From contig UQVS01000012.1 in assembly GCA_900544615.1 (NCBI GenBank), positions 1-64,000 of the forward strand: a DNA stretch of 64,000 nt, read 5' to 3'. Numbering within the stretch: position 1 is the first letter of the stretch; every line of letters begins with the position of its first letter. Both the position numbers and the translations under genes were made by a program. This DNA is from an uncultured Oscillibacter sp. Lineage in GTDB: Bacteria > Bacillota > Clostridia > Oscillospirales > Oscillospiraceae. This document shows positions 23,544 to 31,805 of the stretch, in pieces. The notes under the pieces were generated by a model. It was not told the DNA's origin. It was given only the letters and a program-made list of their open reading frames with translations, and did not search any database.

Positions 23544-25103
23544 TTACAGGTCGATGATCTCGTCGTCCGCTGCCGGGATCGCCGGTGCAGGCGCGGTGGA
23601 TGCCGCCGTTTTCCGCAGCTTCCGCTTGTACACAAGCCCAAGCAGCTGAATGGTAATCAGGGGCGTCATGGCCACCATGGCCACCACACCGAACGCATCC
23701 GTTACGACATTGCCGCCCAGCATTTCGCAGGCGCCCATGGCGAAGGGCAGCAGAAAGGTTGCCGTCATGGGGCCGGAAGCCACGCCGCCGGAGTCAAAGG
23801 CGATGGCGGTGAAAATCTTCGGCACGATAAAGGACAGCGTTATGGCGCAGAGGTAGCCTGGCACCAGCAGCACAAAGATGGAGATCCCCGTCAGCACCCG
23901 CAGCATGGCGAGGCCGATGGATACCGCTACGCCGATGGACAGGCTGGTACTCATGGCCTTGCCGGGGATCGCCCCGGAGGTCAGTTCCTCCACCTGCCGG
24001 TTCAGAACGTGTACCGCAGGCTCTGCCTGCACGATGAACCAGCCCATCAGCATCCCGATGGGGATCAGCACCCAGCGCTGATCCAGCGCGGCGATCTGCT
24101 GTCCCAGATAGGTGCCGGCCGGCAGGAAGCCCACGTTGACGCCGGTCATGAACAGAATCAATCCAATGTAAGTATACAGGAGACCTACTACGATTTTCAA
24201 TACACTTTTTCGGGGAAGACGCAGGGAAACCATCTGGAATATGGCAAAAAAAGCCGCAATAGGCGCCAGTGCCGCCCCCATTTCCTTTGCATATACAGGA
24301 AGCCCGTAGGCAAACAGTCCCCACAGCTCCCGGCTGTTTCCAGCCTCCGGCACAACGGCGGGGACGTAGCTTCCGGCTGCCGGATACAGCAGCGACAGGA
24401 TCAACACCGCCAGCACCGGCCCTACGGAACACAGCGCCACCAGACCGAAGCTGTCCTCACCGGCCTTGCCGTCGCTTCGGGTGGAGGAGACGCCCATGCC
24501 CAGAGCCATAATAAAGGGGACGGTCATGGGGCCTGTGGTGACGCCGCCGGAATCAAATGCCACCGCCAGGAAATCTTCAGGAGCAAAGGCGGTCAGGGTG
24601 AAAATTACCAGATAGGAGACGATCAGCAGGCCGTTCAAAGGAATCTGAAACAGGATCCGCAGCAGCGCCACCACCAGAAAGGTTCCCACACCTGCCGCCA
24701 CAGCGCCGATCAGCACGGCGTTGGGGATGCCGGGTACCTGCCCTGCCAGCACCTGAAGATCCGGCTCGGAGATCGTGACGATCATGCCGATCAGGAAGCT
24801 GACCAGAATCACCACCCACAGCTTCCGGGACTTGGTCATCTGTGCGCCTACCCGCTCGCCGATAGGCAGCATGGCGGTGTCAGCACCCAGCGTAAAAAGT
24901 CCCATTCCTACGATCAGCAGGACAGCGCCTACCAGAAAGGCCAGCAACACATCTGACGGCACCGGGGCGATGGTGAAGCAGAGAATCAGAACGATCAATG
25001 TGATCGGCAGCACAGAGGTCAGTGCTTCCCGCACTTTTTCACCCAATACGGTTTTTGTCTGGCCGATTCGCTTCCGCCAGCTTCCTTGGATTTTTTCCAG
25101 CAA
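23544..25103 (-). CDS. DUF1538-family membrane transporter
   Basis: A 519-residue integral membrane protein made of two homologous halves. Each half has an EP-x6-9 helix (EPDLQVLAGQVPGIP; EPAVHVLNRQVEELT), and each ends with the signature AFDSGGVTTGPMT / AFDSGGVASGPMT. About 12-14 membrane segments are predicted by eye. Family members are uncharacterised; the repeat pattern and P-II partner point to a regulated ion or solute transporter. No in-frame ATG precedes the first helix, so a TTG start after GGAGGCGG is assigned. It heads the operon with the P-II-like gene. Confidence 0.85.
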   Translation of the reverse strand: MLEKIQGSWRKRIGQTKTVLGEKVREALTSVLPITLIVLILCFTIAPVPSDVLLAFLVGAVLLIVGMGLFTLGADTAMLPIGERVGAQMTKSRKLWVVILVSFLIGMIVTISEPDLQVLAGQVPGIPNAVLIGAVAAGVGTFLVVALLRILFQIPLNGLLIVSYLVIFTLTAFAPEDFLAVAFDSGGVTTGPMTVPFIMALGMGVSSTRSDGKAGEDSFGLVALCSVGPVLAVLILSLLYPAAGSYVPAVVPEAGNSRELWGLFAYGLPVYAKEMGAALAPIAAFFAIFQMVSLRLPRKSVLKIVVGLLYTYIGLILFMTGVNVGFLPAGTYLGQQIAALDQRWVLIPIGMLMGWFIVQAEPAVHVLNRQVEELTSGAIPGKAMSTSLSIGVAVSIGLAMLRVLTGISIFVLLVPGYLCAITLSFIVPKIFTAIAFDSGGVASGPMTATFLLPFAMGACEMLGGNVVTDAFGVVAMVAMTPLITIQLLGLVYKRKLRKTAASTAPAPAIPAADDEIIDL

Positions 25104-25331
25104 AGGCCCCGCCTCCTCGTCATGCAGTGTGCATTTTGCAACATTATATCATAAGATCGGGAACTTACCCAGTCAATCCACAGAATTTTTCTAACTTCTT
25201 AACAGGAGAAACGGGGCGGGAGTTCTGCATCGGCGGACGGAGATTCCGGGACGAGATACGAAAAGCCGTATGCGGCGAAGGGAGTGTCAAAAATGAATAT
25301 CTGAAATTCTGCAAAAAATGCGAGAAACCAC

Positions 25332-25360
25332 TTGACAAACAGACGGATATCATGTAATAT
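25332..25360 (+). promoter_or_regulatory. Promoter of tRNA-Val
   Basis: TTGACA (25332-25337), a 17-base spacer, then TAATAT (25355-25360), 17 bases before the tRNA 5' end. This is close to the sigma-A consensus, as expected for a stable RNA gene. Confidence 0.9.
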
Positions 25361-25376
25361 ATACACGTTCCGCTAC

Positions 25377-25453
25377 GGACGGTTAGCTCAGCTGGCTAGA
25401 GCACCTGCTTGACGTGCAGGGGGTCACAGGTTCGAGTCCTGTACCGTCCACCA
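25377..25453 (+). tRNA. tRNA-Val(GAC)
   Basis: The gene begins GGACGGT and ends ACCGTCC-A-CCA. The anticodon loop TTGACGT reads GAC, and the T-loop is GGTTCGAGTCC. All four stems pair and CCA is encoded. Twelve bases of its 3' end (CCTGTACCGTCC) recur at 26877, bracketing a low-GC island. Confidence 0.97.
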
Positions 25454-25459
25454 AACATG

Positions 25460-25493
25460 AAAGCCTTGAAACTACACGGTTTCAGGGCTTTTC
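25460..25493 (+). terminator. Terminator of tRNA-Val
   Basis: AAAGCCTTGAAAC pairs with GTTTCAGGGCTTT (25460-25472 with 25479-25491), followed by TTCG. A close relative of this hairpin closes the region at 32574-32608. Confidence 0.8.
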
Positions 25494-25805
25494 GTTATTT
25501 TGCCGGAAAGTCATTTTTACAATTTACCCGAAAATGCTCAAAAAGTTATGAAAACGTGACGGGCAGGACATTAGAAACAGCCTTTCCCGGTGCAGCTGGT
25601 GAGCCAAGGCATGACAGGCCACGTCCAGCGATGGGGTAGGAAACCTGGCTGCTGATCTGGAGCCTGCGACAGATCCTGCATCCAGGTTGACCCCCGGAGC
25701 TGGCGCCGAGTGGCCGGCCGTTGTGCCGCAGGCCTGAGCGTCGCCACCAGCGTACCGGGAATACGGCTGTTTCTTTGCCCGTAGGGCCCCAGTGCGTTTT
25801 CACGG
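25494..25805. other. Unassigned segment after tRNA-Val
   Basis: No gene is recognised. A minus-strand frame (INRENALGPYGQRNSRIP...) is open for about 95 codons but matches no family I know. The segment is GC-rich compared with the AT-rich 300 bp that follow it, so it may be a separate insertion fragment. Confidence 0.3.
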
Positions 25806-26027
25806 TTAATCTTTTGAACATTGTGCAATTCCTTCCGTATATAGTCCCTTTTCTGCATTTGGGAACGTGACTTTTGCTATATCAAGAATCCTTTGTCGCT
25901 GTTCTTTGGTTAGATAGTCCCCCAGCTTGTTTAATTGGAAAAATTCAAAGTATGTTGTTTGGTCTGTATTTCTCCATTCATCGAAATCTAAGATTGTTTC
26001 CATGTTGTTTTTTTCTGCTTGTTCCAT
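25806..26027 (-). CDS. Hypothetical acidic helical protein, possibly partial
   Basis: A 73-residue frame (MEQAEKNNMETILDFDEWRN...) rich in charged residues. The same frame stays open about 35 codons further upstream (KHEHFDKENEDEHFKRLEQQ) without a start codon, so the true protein may have been longer and lost its N-terminus. No family is recognised and there is no good ribosome site. It lies in the AT-rich half of the tRNA-Val island. It is listed because its composition looks coding, but it may be a remnant. Confidence 0.3.
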   Translation of the reverse strand: MEQAEKNNMETILDFDEWRNTDQTTYFEFFQLNKLGDYLTKEQRQRILDIAKVTFPNAEKGLYTEGIAQCSKD

Positions 26028-26130
26028 GCCATATTCATCGAGATTTTGATTTTGCTGTTCTAACCTTTTGAAATGTTCATCTTCATTTTCTTTGTCGAAG
26101 TGTTCATGTTTTCTCTTGTAAGTCCAGTGT

Positions 26131-26778
26131 ATGGGCTGCTTTCATATCCCATCAAATATCCTACAGAGACTCGGAAAAACTGTGCCATTTTATGCATATA
26201 CTGCAAGCCGAACATTGGAGGATACCGCGCCGAGCAATTATATCATCAAGGCACGGGACGCTGATTCCATGAATAAGACGGTATCTTCCGTTGGTTCCTG
26301 TTTAAAGAGGGTGATTCCGGAGAACATTGGTTATACACAAGTACAGGCAGCAGATTCTTGGCAAAAATATCAGAACGAATCCTTGACCATGATCAGCCGT
26401 GTGCCTGGCGGGATTGCAGCAATTTCCTTACTTGTCGGCGGTATTGGCATGATGAATATTATGCTTGTGACCGTAACTGAACGGACGCGGGAAATTGAAA
26501 TACGTCGGGCAATCGGTACACAGCGTTCAAGTATTGTAGTTCAATTCTTGATAGAATCCGGTATGCTTTGCGGCGTGGGTGGAATTGTCGGAATTGTTTT
26601 TGGAATGTGCGGCAGCATTATATTAAGCCGATTGATGTGTCAAACAACAATTCTCCCGATGCTGTGGATTACCGTTGCGGCATTTTTGCTGAGCGTTATG
26701 CTCGGTGTTCTCTTTGGCAGCTATCCAGCAGCTAAGACCGCTCGGCTCCAGCCCGTAGAAGCTCTTAGAGCAGAATGA
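26131..26778 (+). pseudogene. MacB/FtsX-type ABC permease, C-terminal fragment
   Basis: About 200 residues match the end of a MacB-like ABC transporter permease: part of the periplasmic domain, then the FtsX domain with ISLLVGGIGMMNIMLVTVTERTREIEIRRAIG, two more membrane helices and the typical ending SYPAAKTARLQPVEALRAE. Intact proteins have about 400 residues with an N-terminal membrane helix that is missing here. The frame's first ATG has no ribosome site. The codon use and GC content are lower than the surroundings. An ATP-binding partner is absent. It is a non-functional passenger of the tRNA-Val island. Confidence 0.85.
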
Positions 26779-26827
26779 TAGTATGTTTTTTCGGATAAGA
26801 TGCCGAAAGCCTATAATGGTAACAATA

Positions 26828-26872
26828 CAAAGAAGCAAGGTAAAAACTATAAGTTCTTACCTTGCTTCTTTG
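26828..26872 (+). terminator. Terminator after the ABC permease fragment
   Basis: A 16-bp perfect stem (26828-26843 with 26857-26872); the T-rich strand lies inside the right arm. It would end permease transcripts. Confidence 0.7.
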
Positions 26873-26873
26873 T

Positions 26874-26931
26874 TGCCCTGTACCGTCCGGTTTGCCCCAT
26901 AGGTCACATTGTGTACCTATGAACATGAACC
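26874..26931 (+). repeat. 58-bp dispersed repeat, copy 2
   Basis: Matches the reverse complement of 10196-10253 with about five mismatches. It starts inside the copy of the tRNA-Val 3' end and contains a near-palindrome CATAGGT...ACCTATG. No gene is seen between here and the hydA stop at 27060. Confidence 0.7.
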
Positions 26932-27059
26932 GTTGCGGTTACAGGGTTTCGTTCTGGAGGTGACACCCGGATAATAATTGCAGCTCACAGCAGAGTATTA
27001 TTTTCATATAGCCACCTCTTTCCAAACTGCGGATCGTAGAAAAGCTGATTCAAAGGGAT

Positions 27060-28775
27060 TCAGTGTAAGCTGGAATTCCCTGTGGCATCGTAATGCACGT
27101 GCAGAAGCTCATGCGCCCGCCCGTTCAGCGGCCCCTCCAGCAGCTGCATGGCCACGGGGTTCAGCTCCGAGCTTTTGATCATGGCGGCCCGATCCGTTGC
27201 ATACAGACCTGCGGCCCGCTGCTGCTTACGCAGCGTCAATCCAATGGGCTGACCGGCGCCGCCGACACAGCCGGTCTTGCAGGTCATCACTTCGATCAGG
27301 TCGTAATAGGCCAGCCCCTGCTCAATGTCCCGCAGCAGCTTCTTGGCGTTTACCAGACCGTGAACCACAGCGATTCGAATAACACGATCTCCAACGGGAA
27401 GAGAAACCTCCCGGATCACATCGCTTCCGCGTAAGCCGGAAAACTGAAGCGCCTGAAGCGTATTTTTGCTCTTATCCTGCATGACCCGGCGGGCCACGGC
27501 CTCGGCTACGCCGCCGGTTGTACCAAAAATGGTGGCAGCGCCCGTTCCCATGCCGAAAGGAAGATCCGGCGATTCGCCTTCCAGTTCCGTGAACCGGATG
27601 CCGGACTCCTTGATCATGGTGATGATCTCCTGCGTTGTCAGAACCAGATCCACATCAGGCTGACCGTCATGCCGGAATTCCTCGCGCCCGGCCTCCATCT
27701 TTTTCGCGGTACAGGGCATAATGGCGATATGGTAGGTTCTGCGGCCATCCTCTGCATCCTTTTTCCGATACTGATCCTTCAAAACAGCGCCAAACATCTC
27801 CATGGGACTCTTACAGGAAGAAACGTTCTTCAGATAGGCCGGATTTTCCTTTTCCAGATATTTGATCCAGGCAGGGCAGCAGCTGGTAAACATGGGGAAG
27901 GGGCCGCCCTTTTTCAGCCGCTCAAGGAACTCGGCGGACTCTTCAAGCACCGTCAGGTCTGCGCCGAAGTTGGTGTCGTACACTTCGTCCGCACCCATCA
28001 TTTTCAGAGCGGCAACCAGATTGTTCAGAGCGTTTGTCCCCGGTTCCATGCCGAACTCCTCGCCTACGGCAACGCGCACGGCGGGAGCGATCTGAAATAC
28101 GACCCGTGTATTCGGATCATACAGACTTTTCCATGCCTTCCCGATCTCATCCCGGATGGTGATGGCACCGGTGGGGCAGGCGGCCGCACATTGCCCGCAG
28201 CTGATGCAGTTCGTATCTGCCAGCTTCTGGTCGAATGCGGGCATGACCTGCAGCTCGCTTCCGCGGTATGCAAAGTTCAGAATACCCATCCCCTGCATTT
28301 CCTCGCAGGTGCGAACGCAGTCGCCGCAGAGGATACATTTATTGGGGTCGCGGACAATGGCGGGAGAGGAGTGATCCTTTTCATAAACTGGCCGCGTATC
28401 CGCAAAACGAACCTTCCGCACGCCGAATTGCAGAGCCAGCTTCTGTAAATGGCATTTTCCGCTTTTTTCACAGGTGGTGCAGTCGCGGCAGTGGGAGGCC
28501 AGAATCAGCTCCAGGATCATCCGGCGATGCTTCAGCAGCTTTTCCGTATTCGTACGGATCTTCATGCCGTCCCGCGGCTCCATGGAGCAGGAAGCGTCGA
28601 TTTTTCCCCGCTCATCCTCCACCACGCACATCCGGCAGGCACCAAAGGTGGACAACTCGGAATAGTAGCAGAAGGTTGGCATATTGATGCCGGCTTTTCG
28701 GATGACTGCCAGAACGTTCTTCTCCCCGTCGAAGGGTACGCGCTGGCCGTCGATATACATGATTCCCTTTGCCAT
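27060..28775 (-). CDS. hydA: [FeFe]-hydrogenase catalytic subunit HydA
   Basis: A 571-residue cytosolic hydrogenase. The N-terminus is a [2Fe-2S] domain (Cys36, 47, 50 and 63), followed by the His-ligated cluster segment HCRDCTTCEKSGKC (about residue 94) and two [4Fe-4S] ferredoxin motifs (CILCGDCVRTC; CISCGQCAAACP). The H-cluster motifs are all present: P1 FTSCCPAW, P2 MPCTAKK and P3 MTCKTGCVGGAGQP. It oxidises or makes H2. Together with HydB and HydC it forms a trimeric NADH-linked, probably electron-bifurcating complex that couples NADH and reduced ferredoxin to proton reduction. It is the last gene of hydCBA, three bases after hydB. Confidence 0.95.
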   Translation of the reverse strand: MAKGIMYIDGQRVPFDGEKNVLAVIRKAGINMPTFCYYSELSTFGACRMCVVEDERGKIDASCSMEPRDGMKIRTNTEKLLKHRRMILELILASHCRDCTTCEKSGKCHLQKLALQFGVRKVRFADTRPVYEKDHSSPAIVRDPNKCILCGDCVRTCEEMQGMGILNFAYRGSELQVMPAFDQKLADTNCISCGQCAAACPTGAITIRDEIGKAWKSLYDPNTRVVFQIAPAVRVAVGEEFGMEPGTNALNNLVAALKMMGADEVYDTNFGADLTVLEESAEFLERLKKGGPFPMFTSCCPAWIKYLEKENPAYLKNVSSCKSPMEMFGAVLKDQYRKKDAEDGRRTYHIAIMPCTAKKMEAGREEFRHDGQPDVDLVLTTQEIITMIKESGIRFTELEGESPDLPFGMGTGAATIFGTTGGVAEAVARRVMQDKSKNTLQALQFSGLRGSDVIREVSLPVGDRVIRIAVVHGLVNAKKLLRDIEQGLAYYDLIEVMTCKTGCVGGAGQPIGLTLRKQQRAAGLYATDRAAMIKSSELNPVAMQLLEGPLNGRAHELLHVHYDATGNSSLH

Positions 28776-28778
28776 GGT

Positions 28779-30683
28779 TTAACCCTCCTTTGCTGCGGCA
28801 ATCGCGCCGAAGGGGCAGTTGCTCACACAGGCGCCGCAGTTGATGCACTTTTCCGAATCAATGGTATGCGCCTGCTTCACCGCGCCCTGAATTGCCTCCA
28901 TGGGGCAGTTCTTCCGGCACTTGCCGCAGCCCTTGCACTTGAGCGCATCGATTGTGGGGTGCGGCTTCTCCCGGTTGCAGATCGGGCAGTGGTGATCCAC
29001 CACGTGCGCCAGATATTCGCTGCGGAAATACTTCAGCGTACTCTGAACCGGCTTGCAGGCGCTCTGGCCCAGACCGCACAGCGCCGTGGAGGTAATGGTA
29101 TTCGCCAGTTCCTCCAGCAGATCCAGATCTTCCAGCGTACCCTTGTTTTTCACGATGCGATCCAGAATTTCCAGCATACGCTTTGTTCCCTCACGGCAGG
29201 GGACGCATTTTCCGCAGGATTCTTTCTGGGTGAATTCCATAAAGAACCGGGCGGTCTCTACCATGCAGGTGTCCTCGTCCATGACGACCAGACCGCCGGA
29301 GCCGATCATGGCCCCGATCTTTTTCAAAGAGTCAAAATCCAGCGGCAGATCCAGATGGGCGTCGCTTGCCGTACTTGCGCCGCCGGACGGGCCGCCGATC
29401 TGGATCGCCTTAAACTTTTTCCCATTGGGAACGCCGCCGCCGATGTCAAACACCACTTCACGGATCGTTGTCCCCATGGGAACTTCGATCAGCCCGGTGT
29501 TGACCACGTTGCCCGTCAGCGCAAACGCTTTGGTTCCGGGGCTTTTTTCGGTACCGATGCTGTGATACCACTCAACGCCCTTCCGTATGATCTGCGGAAC
29601 GTTGGCGAAGGTCTCCACATTGTTGAGAACGGTGGGCATGGCCCACAGGCCGTGTTCGATGGTGCGGGGCGGCTTTACGCGGGGCATTCCGCGGTTGCCC
29701 TCGATTGAGGCGGTCAGTGCGGAGCCTTCGCCGCACACAAAAGCGCCGGCGCCCATGTTGACGTGCAGGCGGAAGGAAAAATCTGTCCCCATGATATGGT
29801 CGCCCAGCAGACCGTATTCTTCCGCTTTGGCGATCGCTGTTTTCAGACGGCTGACGGCCAGAGGATACTCTGCTCGAACATAGATATAGCCCTCATGGCT
29901 GCCAACGGCCAGACCGGCAATCATCATTCCTTCCAGAACGCTGTGGGGATTCCCCTCCATAATGGAGCGGTCCATAAATGCGCCGGGGTCGCCCTCGTCG
30001 CCGTTGCAGACGATGTACTTGGTGTCGGATTTCTGCTTTCTGGCGCCGTCCCACTTGCGGCCGGCAGGGAAACCGCCGCCGCCGCGTCCGCGCAGCCCGG
30101 AATCGGCGATCGTTTTGCAGATCTCCTCGTCGGACATTTCAAACAGCGCCTTTTCAAAGCCGGCATAACCGCCCTTTGCGATATATTCCTCGATATCCTC
30201 CGCATCCGATGTGCCGCAGTTCTCCAGAACGACGCGGTGCTGCCGCTTGTAGAAGGGAATATCCTGCTGGCGGGGATACGCCACGCCATCCAGATGATAT
30301 ATGAGGCGGTCAATGATCTCGCCGCCCAAAACGGTTCGTTCCAGAATTTCGCGGCAGTCCTCAGGCTTTACATGGATATACATGATGCCCAACGGCTCAA
30401 TATGCACCAGAGGCCCCATTTCACAGAAGCCGTGGCATCCGCTCAGCTTCATGTGCAGGCTGTGTTCCTCATCGCTGTCGTGCTTCAGCCCCACATAGAC
30501 CGGCAGGCTGCGGCTTTGACATTCCGCTTTGAAGTTTTCGTAGATCTTCATTGCGCCGCCGGCAATGCAGCCCGTACCGGCGCAGATCAGCACGGACGGC
30601 ACCTGCTCGCTCTGCTTCAGCGCGTTCTTTGCGTTTGCCTGAAACACATGGAAGCTGTCCCGCGTCAATTTTGCCTGTGTCAT
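28779..30683 (-). CDS. hydB: Hydrogenase NADH-binding subunit HydB (NuoF-like)
   Basis: A 634-residue NuoF-type subunit. It has an N-terminal thioredoxin-like [2Fe-2S] domain (CAGTGCIAGGA; CHGFCEMGP), the FMN-binding GLRGRGGGGFPAG loop (about residue 200), the NADH site with CNGDEGDPGAFMDR, an SLBB domain, the N3-type [4Fe-4S] cluster ESCGKCVPCREG, and a C-terminal pair of [4Fe-4S] ferredoxin motifs (CKGCGKCRKNCP; CINCGACVSNCP). This layout matches HydB of trimeric bifurcating hydrogenases. Its ATG overlaps the hydC stop by four bases (ATGA), so translation is coupled. Confidence 0.95.
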   Translation of the reverse strand: MTQAKLTRDSFHVFQANAKNALKQSEQVPSVLICAGTGCIAGGAMKIYENFKAECQSRSLPVYVGLKHDSDEEHSLHMKLSGCHGFCEMGPLVHIEPLGIMYIHVKPEDCREILERTVLGGEIIDRLIYHLDGVAYPRQQDIPFYKRQHRVVLENCGTSDAEDIEEYIAKGGYAGFEKALFEMSDEEICKTIADSGLRGRGGGGFPAGRKWDGARKQKSDTKYIVCNGDEGDPGAFMDRSIMEGNPHSVLEGMMIAGLAVGSHEGYIYVRAEYPLAVSRLKTAIAKAEEYGLLGDHIMGTDFSFRLHVNMGAGAFVCGEGSALTASIEGNRGMPRVKPPRTIEHGLWAMPTVLNNVETFANVPQIIRKGVEWYHSIGTEKSPGTKAFALTGNVVNTGLIEVPMGTTIREVVFDIGGGVPNGKKFKAIQIGGPSGGASTASDAHLDLPLDFDSLKKIGAMIGSGGLVVMDEDTCMVETARFFMEFTQKESCGKCVPCREGTKRMLEILDRIVKNKGTLEDLDLLEELANTITSTALCGLGQSACKPVQSTLKYFRSEYLAHVVDHHCPICNREKPHPTIDALKCKGCGKCRKNCPMEAIQGAVKQAHTIDSEKCINCGACVSNCPFGAIAAAKEG

Positions 30684-31162
30684 GCCGTTTCCGCCTCCTT
30701 TCTGCGAAGCTCCTCCAGAATGGCAAGCGCCGATTCCGGGGTCATTTTGGCGTGAACTTCACCGTCGATCGTCATGACCGGGGCCAGACCGCAGGCCCCC
30801 AGACAGGCTACGGTTTCCAGCGTGAAAAGACCGTCGTCGGACGTCTTTTTCTTCCCGGACAGGCCCAGATAGTCATAGACCGCATCGTAAATGGGGCCGG
30901 ATTTTCTCACATGGCAGGCAGTGCCTGCACAGACCTTGATAATATGCCTGCCCTTTGCCTCTAAGGAGAAATTTTCATAGAAGGTTGCCACGCTGTATAC
31001 CTTGGCAATGCTGACACCCAATTTTTCTGCGACTAACCGAAGCGCTTCCTCGCTGAGATAATTGTTCTCGGCCTGGATCCCCTGCAAAATTGCAATGAGA
31101 TGTCTCGGATCACACCCGTTTTCCTCAACAATGCGCTGAACCTTTTCCAACTGATCCGCCAT
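30680..31162 (-). CDS. hydC: Hydrogenase [2Fe-2S] subunit HydC (NuoE-like)
   Basis: A 160-residue NuoE-type protein: an N-terminal helical bundle (LIAILQGIQAENNYLSEEAL) and a thioredoxin-like domain with the [2Fe-2S] ligands CAGTACHVR and CLGACGLAP. It shuttles electrons between the FMN in HydB and the HydA clusters. The start chosen is the ATG after GGGAGGAAGG; a longer frame reaches into the leader without homology. It is the first gene of the operon, behind a leader of about 360 nt that begins at a promoter overlapped by a Rex-like operator. Confidence 0.93.
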   Translation of the reverse strand: MADQLEKVQRIVEENGCDPRHLIAILQGIQAENNYLSEEALRLVAEKLGVSIAKVYSVATFYENFSLEAKGRHIIKVCAGTACHVRKSGPIYDAVYDYLGLSGKKKTSDDGLFTLETVACLGACGLAPVMTIDGEVHAKMTPESALAILEELRRKEAETA

Positions 31163-31523
31163 AGGCTTTATTCCTTCCTCCCTTTTTAATCCTCTGACAT
31201 GATATAAAATAAAGAAGCACGAATATTGCAGTGATTTACAACATTTGTGCTTCGTGCGGAAACAAAGTGAGACTGGCTGTTGATGCAAAAGAACGTGTCA
31301 ACGCCGGATACCGTTAAGCGAGCAATCTCATCCTCAATTTTTATTCAGTGGCAGAGCATTTGACTGTCGCCTGCATTCTGCTTTCCCCATAAGACAGGTA
31401 CAGCTTTTGCAGCGGCAAGCAGATTTACTGACATTTTGTTATAATTTTAACATTTTTGAGCCAAGTGAATCGCAACAGTGAATCTTACCTGTTGCGATTG
31501 TAACCTATGTGGCATTCTGACTG
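31163..31523 (-). other. Long untranslated leader of hydCBA
   Basis: About 360 nt between the predicted start of transcription and hydC. It holds no gene. It contains an 11-bp perfect hairpin (31468-31478 with 31489-31499, arm AATCGCAACAG) of unknown role and one Rex-like site. Confidence 0.5.
31437..31452. promoter_or_regulatory. Rex-like operator 1
   Basis: TGTTATAATTTTAACA keeps the TGTTA-N6-TAACA spacing of the Rex consensus TTGTTAANNNNTTAACAA. It lies inside the transcribed leader of hydCBA, where a bound repressor could block elongation. Confidence 0.55.
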
Positions 31524-31539
31524 TGTGAAAATTATAACA
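31524..31539. promoter_or_regulatory. Rex-like operator 2, over the hyd -10
   Basis: TGTGAAAATTATAACA has the half-sites TGTGA and TAACA six bases apart, a mixture of the two known Rex half-site forms. It covers the -10 box and the start point of the hydCBA promoter, the expected place for an NADH-responsive repressor. Confidence 0.6.
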
Positions 31540-31559
31540 TTTTATGTACAGAAAGGCAA
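31531..31559 (-). promoter_or_regulatory. Promoter of hydCBA
   Basis: On the minus strand TTGCCT (31559-31554), a 17-base spacer and a perfect TATAAT (31536-31531). The predicted start point is about 31524. Confidence 0.7.
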
Positions 31560-31580
31560 GGAAAAGCACTTTGTAGTGAC

Positions 31581-31596
31581 TGTCAATAATTTAACA
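31581..31596. promoter_or_regulatory. Rex-like operator 3
   Basis: TGTCAATAATTTAACA again shows two half-sites (TGTCA, TAACA) six bases apart, about 20 bp upstream of the -35 box. Three such sites within 160 bp argue against chance. Confidence 0.45.
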
Positions 31597-31694
31597 TTTA
31601 TTTTGTATCAAATGTAAAAACAGAACGTTCCCTGTCTGCAATCCCTGAATTTCTAATTTGCTTTTTGCAGAGTCGCATACTATACGCGGTTTAA

Positions 31695-31790
31695 AGAAGC
31701 GTGCAGGCGCTGTAGTCCGAAGTTATAAGACTTCAGCCGTACCGTAGGGAACTGTGGTACAGAGCGCTTCTGGAAATAGGTGCTTTCCAT
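31695..31790 (+). ncRNA. Structured leader RNA, candidate molybdenum cofactor riboswitch
   Basis: A closing stem (AGAAGCG 31695-31701 with CGCTTCT 31765-31771) encloses two hairpins: GAAGT/ACTTC with a 6-nt loop, and GTACCGTAG/CTGTGGTAC closed by a GGAA (GNRA) tetraloop at 31739-31760. A further small hairpin (GGAAA/TTTCC) follows. It lies directly upstream of a moaC-derived frame, where Moco riboswitches occur. The stems and tetraloop are read from sequence; the Moco identity is inferred from position and could be wrong. Confidence 0.45.
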
Positions 31791-31805
31791 CATTGAGAAG
31801 AAAAT

